Shown piece by piece: positions 49,440 through 58,062 of a stretch of 64,000 nucleotides of DNA (the stretch's first letter is position 1; each line of letters begins with the position of its first letter). The position numbers were made by a program, and so were the translations under genes. The notes beneath the pieces were generated by a model, which had not been told where the DNA came from, ran no database searches, and saw only the letters and a list, made by a program, of their open reading frames with translations. Origin of the DNA: an uncultured Muribaculaceae bacterium (GTDB lineage: Bacteria > Bacteroidota > Bacteroidia > Bacteroidales > Muribaculaceae); NCBI GenBank assembly GCA_910578095.1, contig CAJTOZ010000013.1:1-64000 (forward strand). Reading direction: 5' to 3'.

Positions 49440-50365
49440 GACTATCCGCTATAACAGCAGCCCTGGGCGCCGCGCTGGCGCTCCAGGGCTGCTTCACCGG
49501 CATCGAGAGTACGCCACGCATCACAGCGGGAGAAGTGCGGCGACAGGATGCGGCACGCCTCACACCGGAAATGCAGTTTCTCGCCACGGTGGCCCCCCAG
49601 CCCCCGGCACAGTGGCAGCGCGGCAAGCAGTTTCACGTGGCCGACAACCGCTTTGCCAAGCTATTTCCTTACACCGACAGCCGTGCCGACAGCCTTGAAG
49701 GCACCGCCATCACATACATAGGCATGCAGGAGGCCCCGTCGCTCACCGGAGAGGGCGCCACCACCATCATCCTCACAACAGCCAAGGCCGACACTCTCAT
49801 GTACCGTGTCGATGCCTCTCCGGCTACAATAGCCTCACGCACGCGCCTCGAGATACCGTTCACCATCGAGCTCGACCCCGTACAGGCCGCCGACAGCCTT
49901 ATGCGCGGACACATATATTATATAAGCACCCCGCTGTGGCGCCGCACCGACGGGCGCAGCTGCCCCGGCAAGCGCCACATACCCGTGCGCATACTGGGCG
50001 TCGAGCCCGGCCCGGACGGCATCTACCCTGCGGCTGTGATTTTCTCGCCTGCCGACACTCCTTCCGACACGGCCATGGTGGCGATGAGCCTGGCGGGCCC
50101 ACGCGCTCCCCGCAATTTTGCTTCGCTCTTCTCCTTCACCAATCCCCGCGATGCCTATCCACATATCACCGACGAAGTGTGGGAACTCATAATCCACTCA
50201 CGGGTGGCCACATCCATGACACGCGACGAATGCCGCCTCGCACTCGGCGCACCCGGACGCACCGAGCAAATACCCACACGCGCCGGGATGGTGGAGCGAT
50301 GGAGCTATGGCGATGGCATCTACCTTATCTTCGAAGACGGCATACTCACCCAATACCGACTATGA
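49436..50365 (+). CDS. Lipoprotein with BamE-like C-terminal segment
   Basis: 309-aa lipoprotein: lipobox ALQGC (Cys19), then a beta-rich region of unknown family. The last ~50 residues (MTRDECRLALGAPGRTEQIP...RWSYGDGIYLIFEDGIL) follow the BamE/SmpA pattern, a helix-helix-strand fold found in outer-membrane assembly and inhibitor-like proteins. Translationally coupled to both neighbours by ATGA overlaps. Function unknown. Confidence 0.7.
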   Translation: MRLSAITAALGAALALQGCFTGIESTPRITAGEVRRQDAARLTPEMQFLATVAPQPPAQWQRGKQFHVADNRFAKLFPYTDSRADSLEGTAITYIGMQEAPSLTGEGATTIILTTAKADTLMYRVDASPATIASRTRLEIPFTIELDPVQAADSLMRGHIYYISTPLWRRTDGRSCPGKRHIPVRILGVEPGPDGIYPAAVIFSPADTPSDTAMVAMSLAGPRAPRNFASLFSFTNPRDAYPHITDEVWELIIHSRVATSMTRDECRLALGAPGRTEQIPTRAGMVERWSYGDGIYLIFEDGILTQYRL

Positions 50366-51126
50366 AACTCACCTTTCTCGGCACAGGCACATCGACCGGC
50401 GTACCGCAATTGAGGTGCGCGTGCCCGGCCTGCACATCCTCCGACCCGCGCGACAAACGCCTGCGGGCATCGGCGATGATAGAGACCGGCGGACGGCGCC
50501 TGCTCATCGACTGCGGGCCCGACTTCCGCGAGCAAATGCTGCGTGCCGGATCGCCCGACCTTGATGCATTGCTGCTCACACACATACACTACGACCACGT
50601 AGGGGGTATCGACGACCTGCGCCCCTGGTGCCGCGACGGGCGCCATTTTCCCATACACTGCACTCCCGATGTGGAGCGCGACCTGCGCACGCGTCTCCCC
50701 TACTGCTTCGCCGAGCACCCCTACCCCGGAGTGCCGGCATTCACCATGCAGCCCGTCGACCCGCACGAGCCATTTCTCGCCGCCGGCGTCAGCGTAACAC
50801 CGCTGCCGGTGATGCACTACCGCCTGCCCATCATAGGCTTCCGCATAGGCCCGCTGGCCTATATCACCGATGCCAAAACCATTCCCGCCTCTACCCTGCA
50901 GCTGCTCCGCGGCATCGACACCCTTGTGGTGAACGCGCTCCGCCCCGCCGAGCACATCTCCCACATGAACCTCGCGCAAGCGCTCGACTTCGCCATGAGT
51001 GTGGGCGCGCGGCGCACCTACCTTACCCATATCAGCCACGACATGCCCCCGCACCGGGCCGTCGCGCTCCCGCCCGGCGTAGCGCTCGCCTACGACGGTC
51101 TTGAAGTTGAAATTGAGGGCGGATAG
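50362..51126 (+). CDS. MBL-fold metallohydrolase, PhnP-like
   Basis: 254-aa cytosolic metallo-beta-lactamase-fold phosphodiesterase-like enzyme. HxHxDH is at residues 74-79 (THIHYDHVGG), a later ligand is in PLPVMHYRLP, and the N-terminal RCACPAC (Cys19, 21, 24) is the extra zinc-binding motif of PhnP-type enzymes. There is no phn operon here, so the natural substrate is likely another cyclic or diester phosphate. Starts within the stop of the preceding gene. Confidence 0.85.
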   Translation: MKLTFLGTGTSTGVPQLRCACPACTSSDPRDKRLRASAMIETGGRRLLIDCGPDFREQMLRAGSPDLDALLLTHIHYDHVGGIDDLRPWCRDGRHFPIHCTPDVERDLRTRLPYCFAEHPYPGVPAFTMQPVDPHEPFLAAGVSVTPLPVMHYRLPIIGFRIGPLAYITDAKTIPASTLQLLRGIDTLVVNALRPAEHISHMNLAQALDFAMSVGARRTYLTHISHDMPPHRAVALPPGVALAYDGLEVEIEGG

Positions 51127-51176
51127 GGATAAAATGTTATATTTCGGTGTGTAGTTTGCATTATTTTAGCCTAAAA

Positions 51177-51208
51177 TTGCAGTTTTTTACTTTTTTTGAC
51201 TACATTTG
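51177..51208 (+). promoter_or_regulatory. Promoter of the GH95 gene
   Basis: TACATTTG (51201-51208) with a TTG at 51177-51179, spacing 21 bp, 27 bp before the start codon. Confidence 0.5.
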
Positions 51209-51234
51209 CACTACTTCATCAACACCACAATACC

Positions 51235-54200
51235 ATGAACCAATCCAAGATCACGATCTTGTCAGTCGTGATATTTATGGGCCTCGCACAACTACTTTTC
51301 GCAAATAGTTCCGACCCCGACCCAAAACACACATCCCTCAAATCCCCGAACAAAGAAATTGCGTCAGGAGATTTATGGTTATTTTGTATGGAAAACTCAT
51401 CTCAATGGCCAGTCTCGGGGACCTACCTGAAAATGCAAAACACATCGGAAGGCATCTATACTGTCGACTTCGACGCATCAGAAGTTCCGGAAATAGATGG
51501 CTTCCGCAATTTTTTAATAAGCTCCGCATCAAACGAGCCCTGGAGCAGCGGAGGCTACGTGATTCCACACTGGCACGGCTCGCAGAGCGTGAACGAATTC
51601 ACCGCGCCGGGCGACAAAAGAATCCTCGCCAAAGGTAATAGCGGCAAATACATTCAACTCATTCCCGCACTATCCGGAAAATACACATTCACGCTCGACA
51701 CCACCGGCGCCGAACCCACCCTCACTCTCACCGAAACCCCGCTGTTCAGCGTAAGCGTGAGCTACGACGGCGGCGCATCCGCGGAGCTTGAGGGCACAAA
51801 ATCATGGAGCGATGCATTCACCCTCACCGATGCCTCCGCACGCTCGATCTCATTCACCATCAACGGCGAGACATACGGAGGCACATGGGACGGCACCGCG
51901 GCTTCAGTAGCGCTCGCGCGCGGAAGCGCACCCCTGACAGTGCAGGGCCCTGGTATATTCTCCTACACCCTCACAGCAAATAGCGACGACAGCTTCAGCC
52001 TCGCCATAACAAAAAAAGAGTACATAGCACCCGTCACGGTGGCCGTAAGCTACGGCTACAATGAGGCCAAGGAACTGGCCGGCACCACCGGTCCCTGGAC
52101 CGACGCTTTCACCATCAAGACTTCCACTGCCACCACTATCGGCTTCACCATCAACGGCGAGGCATGGGGAGGCGCCGCATGGAACGGAGCCGACGTAGCG
52201 CTTGTCAAAGGCGCCTCTCCTGTGAGCGTACAGGGGCCCGGCATATTCTCCCTGCGCGTGAATAAAGACGGCAACGGCGGCTTTACGCTCTCGCTCTCCA
52301 AGACCGACTACGTGGCGCCCATCACATCGCTCACCATCTGCGGCCACACCATCAGGCAGAACGCCGAGCAAAGCGCTGTCTACACATTTCCTGCCATAGA
52401 GCTCACAGCCGGCGCCGCCGTGACCATCTCCGACAACGAAGGCAACACCTACCGCGCCGCCACATCCACAGCCCTCGCCGACGGCACCTTCGCCCTGACG
52501 GGCTCCAAAGGAGCGGCATCCAACCTCACAGCCTCCGCCGACCTAAATTACCTGTTCACCGCTACCGTCACCGGCCGCACCATCTCCCTGAACGTGCTCA
52601 CCTACAAGCTCTCCGACTCTACTGTTCCGGCAGCGCTCCTCGACAACTGGGACGGCTCGTACACGCCCGAACATAAGGAGACAATCTGGTTCACGTCCGA
52701 TGCCTACAACGAAGGCAAGCAGGAAGCCGACGGCGATGCCGGCATAGGGCACTACGGCCACTATAAGGACGTATTCCTTATCGGCAACGGCCGCATAGGC
52801 GCATCCGTGATCGGGAGCCAGTCGGAAACAATATACATCAGCGACAAGACAAACTTCAGCGCCGACCTTGATGAAGGCAATACATTCAAGGAATGGCAAG
52901 GCGGCTTCCACGGCATGGCCACCCTTTCGGTAAAGCGGGAAGCACCATCCATGGGCTACAACAGCGGACAGCTCGTGCGCCAGCTCGACATGACCACCGG
53001 CGTTGTCACCTACGCCCGCCACGACGGCGGCACATACGTCACGCAAGAATATCTTTGCTCAGGGCCGTACGATGTGTTCGGCATGCGCTTCGATGCAAAA
53101 GAAGGCACTACAATGAGCTATAGCTTCGGCCTTGGCAACATCACGGGCGCCTCTGAGAGCTTCGGACCCGAATACATCAGCCTCACCGGCAACGGCGGCA
53201 GCAACATCACCACCGCATGCGTGGTGGCTCGCGTCGTCACCGATGGCACCACCTCCTCCGATGGCAAGACAATGTCGGTGGCCGGCGCCACCTATCTCTA
53301 TCTGATATGCGGGGCCGGGACAGACTACGAGATGAACAACACCACCTTCGTCAGCGGCCAGAGCGCATCCGAGCTTGCCCGCAGCATAAAGGCAAAAGTC
53401 GACGCCGCAGCCGCGGTGATAGAACGTCCGCACGGCTGGGCGCAGTTCTATCAGGAATCCGTGGCCGACCACAGCCGCCTCTTCAACGCCATGAAATTCG
53501 ACCTCTACGATGCCGAAAACGACCGCCCCACCAACGAACTTCTAAACGAATACAAAGCTCAGAGCATATCGTCGGCCGCAGCATCTTCCACGCCACGCAC
53601 ACGTATGTTCGACATCCTGCTCGCCCACATGGGACGCTACATTGCCATCGCCTCCTCCCGCGGCGTATCCGACCAACCATCCAACCTGCAGGGCACATGG
53701 GCCGATATGGCCCACGCTCCCTGGCTCGGCGACTACCACTGCAACATCAACCTGCAGATGAACTACTGGCCCAGCGAGCCCACAGGCATAGGCGAGACGC
53801 ACATGCCGCTGTTCCGCTACATGAAGAATTTCGCCGCCGGCAAATGGAAAAAGTACGCCGAGAACATGGGCAAAAAAGGTTGGACCCACGCGATGGGCCT
53901 CAGCCCGTTCGGCTCATCCTATAAATACAACGGCGAATACCCTGAAGGCGCAGCCTGGAACTGCACCCACATCTGGCAGCACTATCTCTTCACGCTCGAC
54001 CGCAACTTCCTGGCCGAATACTTCGATACACTCTACGGCTGCTGCGAGCATCTCGCCGACTGCATGACCACATACAACGGCAAGAAAGTGCTCTCCAGCG
54101 TGTACTCGCCCGAGATCGGAGGCGGTTCCTCTCCGGCCGTTCATGCCACACAGATAGCCTACCAGATGGTGGATGCCACCCGTAAAGCAGCACTAATACT

Positions 54201-55167
54201 TGGAAAAACAGAGCAGGCCGAGAAACTCGCCACGCTCCAAAGCGAAATGCACGACGGCGTGGACATCGGCTCCAACGGACTGTGGTGCGAATGGTTCGGG
54301 GTCAACACCAGCGCCTCCGAGGATCATCGCCACCTGTCGCACCTCATGAGCCTATATCCTCTGGACAAGATCGACCCCTACAGTCGGGATCAGCAGCGGT
54401 TTGAGTCGGCATTCCAGACAGTGCTCGCCCGCGGCGACACAGACGGTGCGGAAAACTCCATCTGGTGTTCCGCTTGGAAAACGGCATGCTACGCACGCTG
54501 CCTGGAAGGCGACCTTGCCCTCCGTCAGATAGCCTATGCCATAATTAAAAAAGAAGCCATCTACAACGACCTTCGCGTGGGCTGCAAGGGATCGTTCCAG
54601 ATCGACGGCTCATGCGGCCTCTCCGGTGCCATACCCGAAATGCTGCTGCAAAGCCACCGCGGCTCAGTAGAGCCAGGCGATGAATACGGGCAGCTCGACA
54701 TCCTTCCCGCGCTACCGTCGGCATGGACCGATGGCAGTGTGAGCGGCCTGAAGGCTGTCGGCAATTTCAGTGTCGACATAGAGTGGAGCAACTCCACGGC
54801 CGACTGTGTCACCATCACCTCCCACTCCGGCACACCGCTGCGGGTGCTCATGCCCGGCCTGCAGGACGACTACCACATCTACCTTAACGGCCGCGACATC
54901 ACATCTACTTTCAGCCGCTCGCGCAGCCGCGCCAACGCCCCGGCATTCACATCGCCGGAGACCATCGCCATGCCCACCGCGGCAGGCGATGTCATTGAGA
55001 TACATCCCGGCCGCAACACCACTACCGGCATAGCCGACATTGAGGCCGAGGATTCCGATGCCGCACCCGAGTATTACAACATACAGGGCATGCGTGTGGC
55101 CCACCCCGTGGCAGGACAGATCTATATCCGCCGCACAGGCACACACGTGGAGAAAATACTCTATTGA
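51235..55167 (+). CDS. Giant secreted GH95-type alpha-L-fucosidase with tandem N-terminal repeats
   Basis: 1310-aa exported enzyme. Signal peptide about 1-24 from MNQSKITILSVVIFMGLAQ. A SusE/F-like or carbohydrate-binding-like region (about 40-165) is followed by tandem modules at about 168-265 and 266-361, both with SFTINGE- or GFTINGE-type strands and VQGPGIFS, and a diverged third at 362-455. The GH95 region (about 480-1250) has FLIGNGRIGASVIG, the catalytic-site stretch NINLQMNYWPSEP (Asn837, Asn839) and DHRHLSHLMSLYPL. The C-terminus is a sorting-type domain (YYNIQGMRVAHPVAGQIYI). Likely releases alpha-1,2-fucose or a related sugar from host or plant glycans. Confidence 0.88.
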   Translation: MNQSKITILSVVIFMGLAQLLFANSSDPDPKHTSLKSPNKEIASGDLWLFCMENSSQWPVSGTYLKMQNTSEGIYTVDFDASEVPEIDGFRNFLISSASNEPWSSGGYVIPHWHGSQSVNEFTAPGDKRILAKGNSGKYIQLIPALSGKYTFTLDTTGAEPTLTLTETPLFSVSVSYDGGASAELEGTKSWSDAFTLTDASARSISFTINGETYGGTWDGTAASVALARGSAPLTVQGPGIFSYTLTANSDDSFSLAITKKEYIAPVTVAVSYGYNEAKELAGTTGPWTDAFTIKTSTATTIGFTINGEAWGGAAWNGADVALVKGASPVSVQGPGIFSLRVNKDGNGGFTLSLSKTDYVAPITSLTICGHTIRQNAEQSAVYTFPAIELTAGAAVTISDNEGNTYRAATSTALADGTFALTGSKGAASNLTASADLNYLFTATVTGRTISLNVLTYKLSDSTVPAALLDNWDGSYTPEHKETIWFTSDAYNEGKQEADGDAGIGHYGHYKDVFLIGNGRIGASVIGSQSETIYISDKTNFSADLDEGNTFKEWQGGFHGMATLSVKREAPSMGYNSGQLVRQLDMTTGVVTYARHDGGTYVTQEYLCSGPYDVFGMRFDAKEGTTMSYSFGLGNITGASESFGPEYISLTGNGGSNITTACVVARVVTDGTTSSDGKTMSVAGATYLYLICGAGTDYEMNNTTFVSGQSASELARSIKAKVDAAAAVIERPHGWAQFYQESVADHSRLFNAMKFDLYDAENDRPTNELLNEYKAQSISSAAASSTPRTRMFDILLAHMGRYIAIASSRGVSDQPSNLQGTWADMAHAPWLGDYHCNINLQMNYWPSEPTGIGETHMPLFRYMKNFAAGKWKKYAENMGKKGWTHAMGLSPFGSSYKYNGEYPEGAAWNCTHIWQHYLFTLDRNFLAEYFDTLYGCCEHLADCMTTYNGKKVLSSVYSPEIGGGSSPAVHATQIAYQMVDATRKAALILGKTEQAEKLATLQSEMHDGVDIGSNGLWCEWFGVNTSASEDHRHLSHLMSLYPLDKIDPYSRDQQRFESAFQTVLARGDTDGAENSIWCSAWKTACYARCLEGDLALRQIAYAIIKKEAIYNDLRVGCKGSFQIDGSCGLSGAIPEMLLQSHRGSVEPGDEYGQLDILPALPSAWTDGSVSGLKAVGNFSVDIEWSNSTADCVTITSHSGTPLRVLMPGLQDDYHIYLNGRDITSTFSRSRSRANAPAFTSPETIAMPTAAGDVIEIHPGRNTTTGIADIEAEDSDAAPEYYNIQGMRVAHPVAGQIYIRRTGTHVEKILY

Positions 55168-55194
55168 ACCATACGGCACACGGGCCGAAGACAT

Positions 55195-55232
55195 CAGCCG
55201 CGGGGGCATTCACCTTCCGCGGCTGTTTTTTT
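55195..55232 (+). terminator. Terminator of the GH95 gene
   Basis: A perfect 9-bp stem CAGCCGCGG/CCGCGGCTG followed by seven T. It ends just before the -33 box of the ade promoter. Confidence 0.9.
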
Positions 55233-55238
55233 GTTTTT

Positions 55239-55269
55239 TTTGCCATTTTGGCAAAAAATTGTAATTTTG
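55239..55269 (+). promoter_or_regulatory. Promoter of ade-guaB-guaA
   Basis: TTTG (55239-55242), 19-bp spacer, TAATTTTG (55262-55269): an exact consensus. The assigned ade ATG lies only 5 bp beyond the -7 box, so the mRNA would be leaderless or nearly so. Confidence 0.75.
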
Positions 55270-55273
55270 CACA

Positions 55274-56962
55274 ATGGAAAGAGACCCTAATGGTTCGCTA
55301 AGAGCGGAATGCCGCTTCCCCGACAGGTACAACGGCGACAAAGTGTTTGAAGGACACATAGTGGATATCCGCGGAAAAAGTACAACTCCCGGAAGAATAA
55401 TCGTGCGGGATGGCACTATTGCGGCCATCGAACCTCTGGAAAAGGAGCCGGACAACGCGCCATTCCTTTTGCCTGGTCTCACCGATGCCCACATACATAT
55501 TGAAAGCACCATGCTCACGCCCGTGAACTATTCACTGACGGCAGTGGCCCACGGCGTGGTGAATTCCGTCAGCGATCCACATGAGATTGCCAATGTGCTG
55601 GGGGTGCCCGGCATCGACTACATGATAGAGAATGCGCGCGCAACTCGCTTCAACTGTTTCTTCGGCATGCCTTCGTGCGTGCCGTCGTCGTATCTGGAGA
55701 CTGCCGGTGCATCCATCGACGCGGCCCGCACCGCCGAGCTGCTGCGCCGGCCCGACATTTGGTATCTCGCGGAAATGATGAACTACCCCGGAGTGGTCGG
55801 CGCCGATCCGGAAGTCACGGGCAAGATACAGGCGGCTCTCGAGGCGGGCAAACCGGTCGACGGACACGCCCGCGGCATTGAGGGCGATGAGCTGCGACGC
55901 TACGCTGCGGCCGGCATCACCACCGACCACGAATGCGCCACACTGGACGATGCTCTCGAGCGCATAGCGGCCGGCATGAAGATAATTGTGCGCGACGGAA
56001 GCGCCGCCCGCAATTTCGACGCCTTGGCCGATATAATAGATATGTATCCGGCACAGTCGATGTTGTGCTCCGACGACAAGCACCCCAAGGACCTGCTTGA
56101 AGGACAGATCGACCAGCTGGTGCGACGCGGCATAGCGCGCGGCATATCTGTGTGGAATCTTCTGCTGGCGGCCTGCATAAATCCCGTAGAGCACTACGGG
56201 CTACCCTCGGGCCTCATGCGCCCGGGCGACAAAGCCACGTTCATAGCGGTGGACAATCTGCACGACTTCAATGTGCTGCACACCGTGATAGAAGGACACG
56301 TGGTGTACAGCTGCGCCCACGGCGTGGACCGTGGCGAGCTCCTGCTCCACGAGCCGTCAGGAGCACGCCCCAACATCTTCAACGCACAACCCATAACCCC
56401 TGCCGACATCAGCCTGAACCCTGCCACGGAGAGCGTCAAGGTGATAGGCGTGCACGACGGCGAACTGTTCACACCGTGCCTCGTCCTGCCGGTTGCTTCG
56501 CTCAAGCAGGAGCGCGTGGCAAAGATAGTGGTGTACAACCGCTATGGCCGTTCCACGCCCAAAACAGCCTACATCAAAGGATTCGATCTCAGCCGCGGCG
56601 CCATCGCCGCTTCTGTGGCCCACGACAGCCACAACATAATCGCTATCGGCGAAAACGACGCCGACATCTGCTCCGCCATCAACGCCCTTATAGCCTCGAA
56701 AGGCGGCATGGCCGTGGCTGATGCCGCCGAGCTGCTGGTGCTTCCGCTGCCGATAGCCGGCCTCATGACCGACGAGCCGGCCGAACGCGTGGCCGCAGCT
56801 TCCCACTCCCTGGAGGCGAAAGTGGCCTCGCTGGGATGCACACTGCATTCGCCTTTCCTCACCATGGCATTCATGGCCCTGCCGGTGGTGCCGGCGCTCA
56901 AGATCACCGACAGAGGTCTGGTGGACGTGACAAAGTTTGATTTCACTACTATAGAAGCATAA
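55274..56962 (+). CDS. ade: Adenine deaminase
   Basis: 562-aa amidohydrolase converting adenine to hypoxanthine. Metal ligands His73/His75 are in GLTDAHIHIEST; VDGHARGIEGDELRRY and MLCSDDKHPKDLL are typical of Ade. The second half contains the C-terminal Ade domain. The ATG at 55274 sits at the predicted transcription start; an internal GTG (Val24) could be the true start of a leadered protein. Its stop overlaps guaB (TAATG). Confidence 0.92.
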   Translation: MERDPNGSLRAECRFPDRYNGDKVFEGHIVDIRGKSTTPGRIIVRDGTIAAIEPLEKEPDNAPFLLPGLTDAHIHIESTMLTPVNYSLTAVAHGVVNSVSDPHEIANVLGVPGIDYMIENARATRFNCFFGMPSCVPSSYLETAGASIDAARTAELLRRPDIWYLAEMMNYPGVVGADPEVTGKIQAALEAGKPVDGHARGIEGDELRRYAAAGITTDHECATLDDALERIAAGMKIIVRDGSAARNFDALADIIDMYPAQSMLCSDDKHPKDLLEGQIDQLVRRGIARGISVWNLLLAACINPVEHYGLPSGLMRPGDKATFIAVDNLHDFNVLHTVIEGHVVYSCAHGVDRGELLLHEPSGARPNIFNAQPITPADISLNPATESVKVIGVHDGELFTPCLVLPVASLKQERVAKIVVYNRYGRSTPKTAYIKGFDLSRGAIAASVAHDSHNIIAIGENDADICSAINALIASKGGMAVADAAELLVLPLPIAGLMTDEPAERVAAASHSLEAKVASLGCTLHSPFLTMAFMALPVVPALKITDRGLVDVTKFDFTTIEA

Positions 56963-58062
56963 TGAGTTTTATCGACGAAAGAATTGCCATGGAGGGCCTC
57001 ACATTTGACGATGTGCTCCTCATCCCGGCCTACTCCGAGGTGACACCCGCACAAGTGTCGCTCTCGACGCGCTTCACGCGCAATATCACTCTCGACATCC
57101 CCCTGGTTTCGGCTGCCATGGACACCGTCACCGAGGCGCCCATGGCCATCGCAATGGCGCGGCAAGGCGGAATAGGCGTGATACACAAAAACATGAGCGT
57201 CAGCGCCCAGGCCGAGAACGTAAGACTGGTGAAACAACAAGGCTTGCGCGTAGCAGCCGGCGTGGGCGTGACGAGCGACACCATCGAGCGTGTGGGCGCC
57301 CTGGCAGCAGCCGGGGCCGATGCCGTGGTAATCGACACCGCCCATGGCCATAGCCTCAACGTTGTCGCTACGCTACGCAATGTCAAGGACCGGTATCCTG
57401 ACATTGATGTCGTGGTGGGCAATATCGCCACGGCCGAAGCAGCAGCATGCCTGGTGGAAGCCGGCGCCGATGCCATCAAGGTGGGCATAGGGCCCGGCAG
57501 CATCTGCACCACACGCATCGTGGCCGGTGTGGGCGTGCCGCAGCTATCGGCCATCTTCGAAGCAGCCAAAGTGGCCCACGCAGCCGGTGTGCCGGTGATA
57601 GCCGATGGCGGCATACGCTATTCCGGCGATGCCGTCAAGGCACTTGCCGCCGGTGGCGACACCGTGATGCTCGGCTCCATGCTCGCAGGAGTGGACGAGG
57701 CCCCGGGCGATGTGTTCGTACAAAATTCGCGCCGCTTCAAAGCCTACCGCGGCATGGGGTCTGTATCGGCGATGGAGGCAGGCAGCAAGGACCGCTACTT
57801 CCAGAGCGCCACCACCGACAGCCGTAAATTCGTGCCCGAGGGCATCGAGGCATGCGTGCCCTGCAAAGGCCCGCTCGACGGAGTGGTGTATCAGCTGCTT
57901 GGAGGCATACGCAGCGGCATGGGCTATGCAGGCGCCCCCATAATAGCAGGCCTGCATGGCGCGCGTTTCGTGCGCATATCCTCCAACGCCGTGCTCGAGA
58001 ACCATCCACACGATGTCATAATCACCAAAGAGGCGCCCAACTACACATGCAAAAAATACTGA
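56962..58062 (+). CDS. guaB: IMP dehydrogenase lacking the CBS module
   Basis: 366-aa enzyme oxidising IMP to XMP with NAD. The (beta/alpha)8 barrel is complete: LTFDDVLLIPAYSEV, VSAAMDTVTE, the catalytic loop Cys182 in GPGSICTTR and the flap-region YRGMGSVSAM. Normal IMPDHs are about 490 residues because two CBS domains are inserted in the barrel; here residues about 90-96 run straight from the helix VRLVK into LRVAAGVG. It probably lacks nucleotide feedback through the CBS module. A full-length guaB may exist elsewhere. Confidence 0.95.
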   Translation: MSFIDERIAMEGLTFDDVLLIPAYSEVTPAQVSLSTRFTRNITLDIPLVSAAMDTVTEAPMAIAMARQGGIGVIHKNMSVSAQAENVRLVKQQGLRVAAGVGVTSDTIERVGALAAAGADAVVIDTAHGHSLNVVATLRNVKDRYPDIDVVVGNIATAEAAACLVEAGADAIKVGIGPGSICTTRIVAGVGVPQLSAIFEAAKVAHAAGVPVIADGGIRYSGDAVKALAAGGDTVMLGSMLAGVDEAPGDVFVQNSRRFKAYRGMGSVSAMEAGSKDRYFQSATTDSRKFVPEGIEACVPCKGPLDGVVYQLLGGIRSGMGYAGAPIIAGLHGARFVRISSNAVLENHPHDVIITKEAPNYTCKKY

